DNA from: Oikopleura dioica
Taxonomy: Eukaryota; Chordata; Appendicularia; Copelata; Oikopleuridae
Length of the DNA: 64,000 nucleotides
Direction of reading: 5' to 3'
NCBI GenBank assembly: GCA_907165135.1
Contig: OU015568.1
Location: 14,082,501 to 14,146,500 of the forward strand
The translations under genes were made by a program, and so were the position numbers. Of the stretch, positions 31,891 through 43,701 are shown piece by piece. The stretch's first letter is position 1, and each line of letters starts with the position of its first letter. A model generated the notes under the pieces. That model searched no databases. It was not told where the DNA came from and saw only the letters and a program-made list of their open reading frames with translations.

Positions 31891-33470
31891 ACGTACCCCC
31901 CCCCCTAGCTCGCTCACATTTTGTGAACATTTTTCCCTTTTTCGCTTAGTTAAACTCCAACAAGACCCCCCTTGGTCGCTCGCTTTTTGTTACCAAGATC
32001 CGTTGGTCGCTTTCCTTCTTTTGCATTCTACGACCCCTTGGTCGCCCTCCTTGGTTTCGACGGCGCACCTTTGCTCGCCCGCCTTTCTCCGTCATTTATC
32101 CCTTGTTCGCTCCTGAAGCCCCGCGAGAACGCTCTATAAGGCGTAGCTCATTTTCTTTTTCACTTTTAAAAGGCTTTTTAACTCGTAGAATGGTCTCAAA
32201 ATTCGATTTTCATGATTTTTTCCAAGCAAACAATTTTTTTATGCTATTTCACGTCCATTTTGTCAAATTTTCATATCTTCTTAATAAGAAGAAATTTGGA
32301 CACTCCATTTTAAGTAAACATAAGTACTCGAAATACATGGATTGAAACTTTGAGACTGTTTTTATAAAAAAATCTAATGTCATTTTCCTCGAGAGTTGCA
32401 AATTTTGATTAATTTTTCCGAGCTGAGCTGAGCTGAGCTGACCTGCGAAAAAATTTCTCTGAGCTGAGCTGAGCTGAGCTGGCCTACTTCGGAGGTTTCT
32501 GAGCTGAGCTGAGCTGAGCTGGCCTTTTTGAGAGGTCATTGAGCTGAGCTGAGCAGACCTTTTGTTTAAGAGAGTTGAGCTGAGCTGAGCGGACCCTAAT
32601 TAGAGCTGAGCTGAGCTGTTTTTACTGTTTTTGGTAGTAAAATTGTATTCAAATCATTGAGCTGAGCTGAGCTTAGCTAAGTGATAATCGTCTGAGCTGA
32701 GCTGAGCAGAGCAGAACAGATCATGTTCGAAAATAATGGAGCTGAGCTGAGCGGACCCTAATTAGAGCTGAGCTGAGCTGTTTTTTACTGTTTTTGGTAG
32801 TAAAATTGTATTCAAATCATTGAGCTGAGCTGAGCTTAGCTAAGTGATAATCGTCTGAGCTGAGCTGAGCAGAGCAGAACAGATCATGTTCGAAAATAAT
32901 GGAGCTGAGCTGAGCTGAGCTGAGTGAAAATTGTCTGAGCTGAGCTGAGCAGATCAGATCATTTTCCAAAATCACTGAGCTGAGCGACTGCTCAGCTCAC
33001 TCAGCTCAGCAAATTTGCAACTCTGGAACCAGTGTCAACATGAAGATTCGACTATTTTGAGTATAAATGTACATATAAAGTCAAACTATCAAGTTTACGG
33101 CATAATACAGCGTTGCTACAAGATATAAAAATTTAACTGGACGCTTTAAAAAGAGGAAATGAAGTTTAGTTACTGTTAAAATATTCATGAAAATGAAAAT
33201 ATAGTTCCCTATGAAAAGCTTGAGTCGAAAGTACAGTAAGAGCTGTAAGAGCGACCCAAGCCGAGCTAGGCTTTGGCGGTCTCGCGGCGAACAAGGGATA
33301 AATGGGTGAGGAGGAGCGAACAAGGGCGCGCGAGGTAAAAAGAAGGATAGCGACTAATGGAGCGCGCTGAAACAAGAATGAGAGCGAGCAAGGGGACTTT
33401 GATAAAATTTAACTAAGCGAGCAAGGGAAAAATGCTCACAAAATGTGAGCGAGCTAGGGGGGGGGTACGT
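31891..33470. mobile_element. 1.58-kb element with ~230-bp inverted repeats and poly-G ends
   Basis: Both ends read inward as ACGTACC followed by a run of C, then CTAGCTCGCTCACATTTTGTG, CATTTTTCCCTT, CGCTTAGTTAAA, and a degenerate series of ...TTGGTCGC or ...TTGTTCGC motifs for about 230 bp (left to ~32130, right from ~33240). TA flanks each end, which would fit a TA target duplication as in Tc1/mariner-type elements. This is weak evidence, because TAACGT is part of the symmetric flank. The interior holds a GAGCT satellite and no ORF of note. Confidence 0.8.
32420..33009. repeat. GAGCT pentamer satellite with a 162-bp higher-order duplication
   Basis: Runs of two to six GAGCT units alternate with unique spacers of 15-60 bp. 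One unit of about 162-163 bp, containing GGACCCTAATTAG, a TTTTTACTGTTTTTGGTAG spacer and TCATGTTCGAAAATAATGG, is present twice in tandem (about 32577-32739 and 32740-32902) and differs mainly by one T. Recent unequal exchange or slippage is the likely cause. Confidence 0.9.
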
Positions 33471-33472
33471 TA

Positions 33473-35541
33473 TTTTATCCAAAAATTTGATGTCAAAAAA
33501 TTCCATAAAAACTGTAACACCAAATTTTAAAAAACTTTTTCGAGTGGTGTTCAGCCTTTCTGAAGAAAAAGTCACAAAAATGATGCTATAAAATTGAGAT
33601 GCGTATGACCTTGTCAGTTTCCGTCTGCAAAAGCCGTATTCAAAGCTAACCTTGGTCCACTAGCTTCTTCAGATTACAGAAAATCCATAAGGGGCTACAA
33701 ATGATAGAACCGTCTATCCTGGGTCGAAAATACCGACTTCAAACTTTTAGTTTTCTGTGACCCAAAAACCTACGTAAGCTTGCCGAAGACAGCTGGTCGA
33801 ACTTCCTCTTCATAATTTAAAAAATACAAATTTTCACAAAATCTAAGATCACTTTTTGCCGTCAATTATAAGTTTTTTCATCTGAGTCAATTATTTCTAA
33901 GGCCGCATATTATCTTCAATATCCCCTGAATGAACTGACCTCTATAAGTTTCGAGACTTGAAGTTTTATGCTTTCAGGCTAAGTTTATCCCCCCAGAAGA
34001 TTGTAAATCACTTGATTTTATATCTCACGATAAAATTCTTAATGCCAGTGACTGGCAGCCAATCTTTTATATTATTCAACATAAACGTATATCAAATTTA
34101 ATTGATTTCTTCAATTTCCGCATACCTTAGATATTATTTCTGCTGAGAAATTAATTAAATTCTGTCGACAGTCGTCATTTTTCTCTCTTTTATCTTTCTC
34201 TTCAAAAAAGGTGTTATAACAAGGGAAATATATTGCTTGTGCAATGGATTTCGCAGGGGAGGATCTACCCTATCCTGAAGTGGAATTATCCCACCCGGGG
34301 GATGAGCCGCCTTGCCCATGAACCTGTCCAAATTAAAGCTTGTTTACGCGGACGGAGGCTTATTCATGTTATACTGTATTTTTTGAGTCAGATCTTTCTT
34401 TGACTTACCACGACGACTGCTAGAATTGCCGGAAGTGATGCTCGAGGTGAGTTTCTTCAAAAGCGCCAGCTTATATTCGCTAGCTGCTCTCTGTTAGTGT
34501 TGTTTTCTCTCTCCCAAGTGATAAGGAGACGCGGACGAGTGTTGGTAGCAAACGAACCACTACCACGCGAAGACGTACGTAGTAGAGGAGTTAGTGCCTT
34601 AATCTTCTTCTGACGTATCAAACAGCCGACTAAACTATTTATTCTCTAATTAACATGCATTCAGGATGTCACGCCTTTTAGCCGGAGAATTGGTCAATCA
34701 ATGCGACCCAAAATAGTGATTTATCGAAAAAAACATGATCTTTAAGGGTTTCACTGTCTAAAACCCAGTTTTCAAACAGACTATTCCCCTTAGGTTAACA
34801 GAGTGACTCGGAGTCACTGACTCCCTTATTTCGTAGTTGTTTTTTTTTAATGCCTTCTGTAACTACAACCTAGTGGTTGATACAGCCAGACTGCATCTTT
34901 GATAGAGAATAAATTTTAGTTAGATTTGATTAATATTCAGGATTATTAAAGACGAAGATAGAAATAAGCGTACCACTCTGTTGCATCTGGGGGAAAAGTC
35001 TGCCTGATAATCGGGTTTGACATTATCTAGCGCTTTTACAAAGAAGAATCTCTGGACAAACCTGTTCTACATGAGACTATTTGTCGGTGAAGACGAAACT
35101 GGTTTTGGATGAGTGGAGGTACCTAGGAAGGCGCGAAACAATTCGCATGAATAATTCATCTGCTCTGTGCTTGCTCCTGGCCTCCTAGCGCACTGCTGCT
35201 GATATATCACCTGCTCTTCTTTTATTCACTTGCATTATTCTCGCGCTAGTTGAGAGGAGTAATATTGCTCCCGGCTGAAAAATTAAGATGGAATGAAGAG
35301 TCGGACCATCCGTGCGTCATTTTGGCCCAGTTTACTGCTCTCCTGCAATTTAGTTTTTATGAAAGCTTATTCCAATCTACGAGTAAGCTAATAAAGAAGC
35401 TAATAAAGAGCTTCGGTTTTATTTTCAGTCTGCGGTCGACTTTGGAGACGGTAATAAAATCACGCCTCGCGCTCAATTATTCACTCGTCCTGCGGAGAAA
35501 AAAAACTTGCTTTGTTAGTTGTTTAATTAATCATTTTATTA
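33473..35541. other. Intergenic, no gene seen
   Basis: About 2 kb between the repeat cluster and the 3' end of the zinc-finger gene. Only short chance ORFs are present. No RNA gene or element termini recognised. Confidence 0.45.
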
Positions 35542-38316
35542 TCAGCTGACGGTGTTAATATCATTTTTAAGCGATTGTTCTTTCTTTTGGACTGAGTCGA
35601 GTAAGGTTGGCATCGAGTTGAGGCGAAAGTGGTGGTAGGCCGAGGTCCGCTGATCAATCGGGACCACGAAGTTCGATGTAGCACCGACGAACTCCTGTTG
35701 CTTTTTGAAGCCGGTCAGGCGCTCGGGCGAGAAGGATTTCCAGGGGTGGTGCCGCAGGACGTGAGTGTGGAGATGGTCTCGGCGGTAATACGTCGCCTGA
35801 CAACTAGAAAATTTATAAATTATAATTAGGAGAACTGAAAAACCATAAAGCCGATTATTTAATTTTAGTTTTGGAATTTTTTGAGAGGCTAGAATTGAGA
35901 ACACTAACAAAATACAGCTACCTTCCCAATCAGTCACTATACATGTAAATAAAATTTTTCCACAAGATTTCATAACGAACCTTCCCGAGGGATGAATAAT
36001 TTACGAAAGTTTCATGGAGTACTGTTACTCAATGATTAATTTATCTGGCGTGTCCCCTTTACTAAGTTCAGAATAAATTTCGAAGTGTTGTCAGAAGCGT
36101 CAGCCTCGTGACAGCTTTTCGATTAGACGAACGGACACGAACTACTAGTAGGTTCGGCGAGTATTCACACGACTGTACTTACTCTTCCACGGGGCACTTG
36201 AAAGGTCGGTAGCGAAGATGTTGGCAGTGATGCCGGTAGAGATCTTCAGCGTTGCGGAACTTGCGTTGCGTTTGTATCGTCAATGGACAAAATGTGCAGT
36301 GAAATCGACGACTTTCGTCGAACTCAGTTCCACGCATGTTCGATCTGACATCGATAAACACTTTTAACGAGGTCAATCACAATCATAAGCTTTTCTGAAA
36401 CATATTAACCAACCAAGGTTCTGCCTCGATGAAAATATTATAAAACTAGATACTGGATGCTCTCCCAAGTATTTTGATTAGGACAAATAATCCGGGAATC
36501 TTGATGTCTATCAGACTTTCCTGAGAAGAGCATCCGCTAATTTGAACATTTTTCAGAGGAAATAAATAAATGCTCTTTCGATCACTCTTTTCGACTCATT
36601 TGACTCTGAAATCACATTTTAAAACGCAACAGGTCGCTACTGTCTACCTTACAATTATCCTCGCTTGTGTTTGACCCCTGACCTACAGCCTTTTTCATTA
36701 TCAAATGACGCGCTCGCATTTCCTTTTGCTCCTCTGTCATTTTGTTGAAAATATCTTTGAAGCAAAAGGAGCGAATGTATTCAATCGTCGTCGGATCATG
36801 TATCACTGTCTGTTTCTTTCCATCCGAGCTGCGAACAACCATCGAGTTCACGCTGTCTCGAGGTTCAATTATGCTGTTTATACTTTCCATCGCGTCGTTT
36901 GTGTTGCTATCATCATTCTGGCTTTCTATTTTTATCGATATTTCTGAGGGCTGCGATTGTTGAAGATGCCGAGGGGAAATTGGCCTTTCTTCGTCGCTCA
37001 GATTGTTGCTACTTTCTTCTTTTGATTCATTCTCTTCTTTTTGCGCTTTTTCTTTCTTTTGCATGGCTTCAATCGCCTGAATTTTAAATTAAATTAAATA
37101 ATACAATAAGAACCAAAAATATATTTTACAAAATTTATGTCCAAAAACGCACCTTGAATAAAATGTCAGTTTGCGGAGCATGCGTTGTTCTAGGATTTGA
37201 AATCTCCTCGATTTCCTCTTCATCTTTTTGTTCCTCTTTTATATCGATTTTTTCTTCAACCTCAGTGACATTTATTTCTTCATCTTCCGGCGAAGACTCT
37301 TTGGTCCTCACTGGAGTGGTAGAAGACTGCTGGGGAATACTGACAGTTGGCATTGAAGTTAAAGGCATTGAAGGTATCGGGACTTGTTGAGCAATTGAAA
37401 TTGAACAGGAGGAAATGGGTGCTGCTGCTTTTTGGGGTCGGTAGACAATTTGCTGCTTTTGCATGGTGAGTGGTTGAGGTGGCATCATGCGATTTGGCGA
37501 TATTATGGGCTGAGTCTGGTTGCTTGTTGGAAGACCTGGGAGGAGAGAAAGGGAGTACTTGGATTGAAGATGATTTTGTGGGATTATGGACACGTGGGGC
37601 GGATTGAAGCTTTTTGTCTTCTTTGGAAACTCTTCGGCGGTGTAGACGTAAGGGTACTTACGCTTTTGTAATTCACTTCAACAATGGTCAAAATAAATAT
37701 GAAAAAGATAAAACTACTAAATTTTGGACAAGTTCCTTAGTTGAGGGACTGGTTTCTGGAACTGCGAGGAGATCGGAAGCTGAGGTTGTTCTGGAATACT
37801 AATAACTTTTCCATGCGGCTGGCCACTTTGAAAGGCAGCTAGTTGATCCATTGTAAACACTTTGAAATTCTGCGGGTTATTCAGCTGAGCCCCCGGACGA
37901 GCACCACAAGTACAAGTGCAAATGCACTGTTTCTGAACACTGGGAATTTGAACAGGAATCATATTGACCCCGTTTTGGACAATTGAGACTCCTTCTGAAA
38001 GCTGGGCTGGAGGATGTTGCTCTGGTGGGGTCTTTTTGCGCTCTTTTGCCGGCGGCGAGACATTATGAAACATTTGCTGTCTGTTCAGAGGAAGCTTCTG
38101 GGTGACGGAAGTGTTTGGAAGAATCGGAGCGACTGGCTTTGGAGTCCCTTTTGGGAGGAAGACTTGTCTTTTCTTGACCGTCTCGGGCTCGAAGATCTTC
38201 GAAGTGCAGATTTTCTGCGGTTGAGGATTCTTCGGCGTCAGCTTCAAATTGGTCGACGAATCTTCCCTTTTAACAGGCTTACCAGTATGAAATCGCTTTT
38301 TTTTTTTGCTGAACTA
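35542..38316 (-). CDS. C2H2 zinc-finger protein
   Basis: Exons that chain in phase: 37076-36616 (donor GTGATT), 36344-36183 (donor GTAAGT), 35803-35542 (TGA). Further 5' are exons around 37670-37153 and 38316-37730 whose junction I could not fix. The last exons encode two C2H2 fingers. In the first, HCTFC is followed by RHHCQH. In the second, FKCPVEDCQATYYRRDHLHTHVLRHH is split by an intron after VE. Upstream the protein is Pro/Gln/Ser-rich with an acidic block and a Cys cluster (CICTCTC). Likely a DNA-binding regulator. Family not recognised. No ATG is visible in the first long exon, so the start lies upstream, possibly in the ORF at 38872. Confidence 0.75.
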
Positions 38317-38677
38317 GGAGTAATCTAATAATTGTCGAATGCTCTCGCCATTGCGTAATTGGCGCGTGAGTAGCTAGAGGATAATCTGACAGACAAGTTA
38401 TCGCTATGGTTACTTTCCCAAAAGGAAACGAGGAATGTTGACATTTTTTACGACTTGAGCTTTTACTGCTTGCAAATCTTGATTTCCAAAAGCCGGAAAA
38501 TGCATTTTATGAACGAGTTATCGTTGATAAATAACTTCAGATTATTGAAGTAGATTCTGACTAATAGTAGGGGCAATAAATGTAGATCGAAACTGTAGGA
38601 AAAAGGATTGAAATAAGAAGGCAACGTTGGTTCTCTTCCTTGATTTCAGTTGGTGGTTGGGCATTAGAAGTTGGCTT
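38317..38677. other. Short gap, possibly first intron or promoter
   Basis: No coding signal of its own. It would be an intron if the ORF starting at 38872 is the first exon of the zinc-finger gene; otherwise it is intergenic. Confidence 0.35.
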
Positions 38678-38872
38678 TTAGACTTTTGGATGGTAGTAAA
38701 CAACCCTCTGGTGGTTCAAACAGTTAAGAAGGTCTAAGCCCGGTTTCCTGTTAACGACTTGATCTTGAACATCATCCGGCGAGTCGATTTCTTCAATAAA
38801 ATCATCCGGATCGTCACTTCTCACTTCCTTCGACTCTGACTCTTGAAGCTCTTTGGCGACGCCGGCCGTCAT
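38678..38872 (-). CDS. Small acidic ORF or 5' exon of the zinc-finger gene
   Basis: ATG at 38872, 64 codons, beginning MTAGVAKELQESESKE and continuing acidic (SDDPDDFIEEIDSPDD) to TAA at 38678. Possible donors inside it (GTCGTT, GTTGTT) are all phase 0 and would connect in phase to an acceptor CTCCTAG just upstream of the KKKKRFHTGK segment of the zinc-finger gene. That would supply the missing start codon. The donors are weak, so an independent small gene is also possible. Confidence 0.45.
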   Translation of the reverse strand: MTAGVAKELQESESKEVRSDDPDDFIEEIDSPDDVQDQVVNRKPGLDLLNCLNHQRVVYYHPKV

Positions 38873-38875
38873 CGA

Positions 38876-39115
38876 ATGAAAAAAAGGAAAAATCGGAAAT
38901 TCGAGAAAAGGAAAAGATGGCGACTGAGCAAAGGAAAAGGAAAAGTAGCGCGTGGGCGAGACGCGGCAGGTCTCACAAGCCGCGCTATTGGACACAAGCC
39001 ACTGAGGGAATCGTTCTTTCTGACAGACAAAGATCGCGAATATTTGGCGCGTGACCGTGCCATCAAAAGGCCGCTGCTCAAGAAGAAATGGAAGAATAAA
39101 TACACCCACTTGTAA
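38876..39115 (+). CDS. Small basic protein (79 aa), hypothetical
   Basis: Begins MKKRKNRKFEKRKRW and ends KRPLLKKKWKNKYTHL with TAA. Strongly basic, as in small ribosomal or nucleolar proteins, with no family recognised. Its ATG is only 3 bp from the divergent ATG at 38872, so the two cannot both have ordinary leaders unless their transcripts overlap. No intron visible. Confidence 0.4.
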   Translation: MKKRKNRKFEKRKRWRLSKGKGKVARGRDAAGLTSRAIGHKPLRESFFLTDKDREYLARDRAIKRPLLKKKWKNKYTHL

Positions 39116-39231
39116 ATATGCTGTTCAATCAACCGCAGTTAATGCTGAAATGCTCATTTTCTAAGTAAAATTGTAATTTTACACGATTCATGGGCCATTG
39201 GGTAAATAACTTTTATCGTAAAATGTCAAAT

Positions 39232-41540
39232 TCATAATTTATTGAATTTGATCATAAAATCATAAGAATAGAGTTGATTGAATTCAGATAAAGAAATTGA
39301 TTGTGACTCTCTCATTATCTGCGTCGATCCTTTCTTTGGCGATTTGTGCAATTTGAGAGGACGATGACCAGAGTTCCGCGTTTCTTTCCGCATCAGAATC
39401 GCTAACGCGTTTCTCGTGAAATTTTCGCATTTTGGCTTAATTTTATTCATCAACGATATTTTAGAGTAAACCTTACTCATGGAAAAAACTTTCATCTTTT
39501 TCGTCACGCCATGATGAGTGAATTCTAATCCTGTGTCTTTGCATTTTCCTTGACAGGAACAGACGTGAGTAGCGGAAATGAAGTCCTTGATTTTCGTTTT
39601 GTACAATTTGTCTTTCTTTGGTGTTCCAAGGCATCGCGTATTTGATGAAGTCCGGACTGCCCGGTAATCAAAAAATTCGCCCTTTTCGAGCTGAAAGTTC
39701 GGATCGAGCCAACACGATGCTGGACGTCCCCATCCCCCGCAGAGATGGTATTCAATCTGAGAAATTGCATTATCGAAGAACTCATCGTTCGCTCCATGCT
39801 TAGACAAGTACCCAAGGTACATGTATGAACTACGCAGTCTTTGTTCCGTAGGAGGCCGCTGCGCAGGAGTGGGCATCAAGAATATTATTCGTCCGTTATG
39901 AAAAGCGAAGTATAGAAAATCAAACTGGAAATTTTTCGGTTCTTCGGGATCCGGAAGCTGGTACTTTTCAATCATCTGACTTGATGTATTGATATGGTAG
40001 ACATCTTTTGCCAGGTGCATGTTTCCTTCAATAAGAGCAGGAACTAATCTTTGAAGGGCTTCAAAGTTCTAGGTATACCTTCTAGGTATGAATTCTGTTC
40101 TGTTCATATGCATATTTTGATGGTTATATGATATTATATCATTGATATAACTTACATCATATATATTATATGTCAGCTGAGAATACAATATTTGAAGCTC
40201 AACATAAAATTTTTCTGATCTATCCAGTACAACACCATTTCAAAATCAAACAAATTATTCAATTCGATCGTTTCCGAACTTATGACTTCGATAGTTTTTT
40301 CTTGAATCTTGACCACTTCGACGATGATAGTAAAATCCTTCCGGTAGATAATTGGAAAAAGATGAAACTTGTCGATTTCCCATCGCCCTCGGACATCTTG
40401 TTTTCCAATAATTTTGACGGGAGCAAGTCCAGATCTTTCTAACTTCATGGGTTGTCTGGAGGGATTTTTCAAATTGTAGATCAAACAACAATCTTTCGAT
40501 GTGTAGAGTAGAAGCGGGTCAAGAATGGTCAAATATCTATTTCCGCGTGTCAGCCGAGCAATTCCACGATTATTTCTATTACGATTAAGAAACGATGTAC
40601 GTCTATGACCCGACAGAGACGGAGACTCTGCATTTCTAATTGGAAGGGCTCCATTCTTTTCAAACTTGTTGTTCTTCTCACTATAACAAAACTCACTCGA
40701 CTAGATCGCTGGATTTAGCTTGGGGGAAAATTCTTTGAAATAAGTGTTACCCTACCTTTTTCTGACAATTTTATAAACGTATATTTTCTCATAAGTAACT
40801 TCTTCGGAGGGGTTTGTGAGGTTGACCTGAGACAATATCTAAATTTGACAATTAAGAGACTAATCAGATATGAAGCTTACCCAATCTGTTCCAACTTCAA
40901 AGATTCGAAACATAAATTCATAGTGAGGAAGAGAAAATGTAGTACTCCCTTTTGAGACATATTTTTTATCCCTGATTTCTTCTCTTTTTTGAATAATACT
41001 GCGAACAGATTCAATAACAAGGTATAATCAGTCGATTATTTTTTTTTAAGAATAAGTAAGTGACTTAAATTGAATTCCTAAACTGGTGACGCCGGAGAGA
41101 GAATGCGGCAATACGTTTAATTCATTCTGAACGAGCTGGTAGATATAATCGTCCTTGACAAATCTTCTGAATATGCGAATGCAAGAGCTTTCATCCAGAA
41201 GAGAATCGTTTGGTTGCATATTGTATTCGATAGGAACACCGGGTTCCCTTCTAACATAATTAGCAATATGAGACTCCGGCTTCGTCAGATGACTTTTAAG
41301 GGACAGAAATGTTTCTCGATCCATTCTGCTGAAGATGCATTGTGCAATCACGTGACCGTCCGGATGATCTTTAAACAAAAAATTCTTTCCAATTAAAAAC
41401 GCAACCCTACCTAAAAGACCAGAAATAAATTTCTCCCGTCTCTTGTCATAAATTTCCTCGAACACATCCATTCTCAAAATGATTTCATCTGCGGTTGAAT
41501 TTGAAATGCAGGAGATATGGTACTCTAAAGTGGATCTCAA
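39232..41540 (-). CDS. Unrecognised multi-exon protein
   Basis: A chain of exons on the minus strand with short introns: about 41540-41060, 41020-40880, 40840-40760, 40680-40340, and 40060-39232. The stop TGA at 39232 is overlapped by AATAAA. A likely ATG is near 41472 (MDVFEEIYDKRREK); the frame is open upstream. The N-terminal half has patches such as HVIAQCIFSRMDRE. The middle has DPLLLYTSKDCCLIYNL. The C-terminal part is Cys-containing (GGWGRPASCWLDPNFQ, CSCQGKC) and then basic. No signal peptide, membrane segment or known domain seen. Exon limits other than the first and last are approximate. Confidence 0.6.
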
Positions 41541-41698
41541 TGTGCAATACGCGCTTGGCGCGGAGTTACACTAACCCCTGCTCAAACAAACTCCTCCGTA
41601 CGGACAGACTTCTTTACAGGAAAATGTTTGAAAGACTCATTATCATGAGCATTTGATATTTAATGAATGATGTTTTAACGGAAAATATTAAAATACAG

Positions 41699-43701
41699 TC
41701 AAATGGCAGATGAGTAGTAGTGCGAGCTTTTTCTTCTATTCTGATTGGCAAACATTGATGTCGGCAGTTCCGATACTTGGTCAACACTTTCTTCCTCTTC
41801 TTCATCAACGAATTCCTCGGATATAAAGCCAACATTGCTTTTTGTGCTCCTAAAAGAAAACAAAAAATGCTGAGAACGCTTTTTATTTGCTTTGGTCAAA
41901 CTACATATTTCGGAGATAGTTTCTGTGATCCTTACCGAGTTGTGTTGTTTGTTAGTTCAGCTGCAGTAGTTTCGGAGTAATCATCGTCCATGTCTTCAAA
42001 TACAAGAGTTGGTCGACCGCCAATATCTTTGACGACATAGCTCTGCCGACGTCCCGGCGGAACCGAAATGGTATCCCGCCGAGTGGACATTCGACTTGAC
42101 ATTTCGACGGTCGGCCGTGTTCCTCGAGGAGGCAACTTAGGGTTTCTGTTGTAAATGATTTTTTCTTTCTTTGGTTCTTGCTTTACTGGTTCGCTTTTTA
42201 CAGGCAAATCCGGATCACTTGTCTTGCAGGCGGCACAAATCCATAAGAAACCATCATCACTTGAATAAGATTGTTGAAGCTGTATTTGGTGCATATTTCG
42301 TACCTGACAAAAGCGATAGCAACGATGAGAACCAACACAAAACCAAAGCAAACGGCCATTGTTATACCAACAATTCCTACTGTCGAGAATTGCGGTCCAC
42401 TTGGTAGCGTTACCGTCGTTGTAAAAATTGGTTCTTGAGCATGTTCATTGTTTGAACTTTATAATAAATTATCATTATTATCATTATGATAATTTCGTTG
42501 AAATCGAGTATGAACAATTTCCTGTTGTCGGAAGTTCAGGTGCAGCGGAAGTAGTTGTTGGCAGTATCGGCTGGGTCGTGAGCGGCGGTGGTAAACACAT
42601 TTCCACGTCGGTCAAGTTGAATAAGTGCGATCTATTGCATAGATCTTGCTGTTTGCATTGCGCGGTTTCGGTCTTCGAGTTGAACTTACTCACATCGACG
42701 CCACTCTGGAAACAGCTGCGGTTGATGACTTTGGTTGTTGAAAGTGGCGTCTTCAAGGCTCCATCTGGCGTGAGAATGTTCTTGGTGCTCTGGCGTAGCA
42801 ATAAGGAGCAACCATCCGATGAGCAAATTTTCGAATCTGCCCCTGATGCTGGCTCATTTAGACACGTATCGTAGTCTCGGCAATTTCCGTCTGAGCAAAT
42901 TTCATCGCAGGCGAAACAGCTTGTTTCCTGGATTTTGATGTGAATCGAAAAAGTTCAAACTTCTCACCTTTAGTGGATTGACTTGTATAACATTTGGCTC
43001 ACAAACGCCTCTGAATTGCTTTGTTGGCTTTTCATAGCATTTTAGGGCAGTTAGTGCAGCCAAGCCAGAGTCCAAACAACTAGTTCCGGGAGCAAATGAG
43101 GACTCGGAACTTACGTAGTTGCATGTACTTCTGTTTATGGTTTCATTCCCAGTCTTAGTTTTTCGAAATTAGTGTCGCATAGGAATGAGAGTTGAACTTG
43201 AAGGCTGACGAATGTTTGCCTTCCTAGAGATCAACAGTCGATCATTGACTACTTGTTATTACACACTAGTTACTCAAGTTGAGTAACTCAACTACGAAAC
43301 CATTCCTAGAAGCACTGGATTCCTCAACGATTCTCTCATCATCCTCAAGATCAGCATCTTCAATCTTCCTACCACATCCACGTGACAAAGTATGCGTGAC
43401 AATCCTGTCATTCTGCTCAACTGATGTCCATTTTGATTCGCACACTTGATCCGGTTGACAGGTTTCAGTTTCGAAACTCGATGAGTCTTTGTTGATTTCA
43501 GATTTTTTCTATTTTCTTAGGATGAAATTTCCCGCTCGTAAAACTGTCCCATAAATAAAATTGCGAACTCAGCGTCCCAGAGTAAACAGATGAAGAGTTT
43601 GCACAGATTGTTCTTATATCGCTTTCTTTTCCTCCGAATTCCGAAAGTAAAGCTGATAAATGCACTTTCAGAATAGAGCTGAGTCCAATTTCGAGACTCA
43701 T
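41699..43701 (-). CDS. Type I membrane protein with LU (Ly6/uPAR-like) modules
   Basis: Cys-rich ectodomain with at least two, probably three, modules of the three-finger LU kind. Segments with that spacing are CQPDQVCESKW...SRGCG (~43440-43370), CNYVSSESSFAPGTSCLDSG (~43120), and CFACDEICSDGNCRDYDTC through CKQQDLCN (42930-42640). A Thr/Pro-rich stalk follows. Then comes a membrane helix (STVGIVGITMAVCFGFVLVL, near 42350), a cytoplasmic exon 42259-41936 beginning with CAAC, and a last exon 41849-41699 with an acidic EEEEE run and TGA. The last junctions close in phase. The first exon and the exon joining stalk to membrane helix are not resolved. Role unknown; LU proteins are often surface receptors or modulators. 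Confidence 0.7.

Noticed and set aside
32420-33009. CRISPR-like look of repeats with spacers
   Set aside because: The repeat core is a simple pentamer of variable copy number, spacers are duplicated, the genome is eukaryotic, and it lies inside a transposon.
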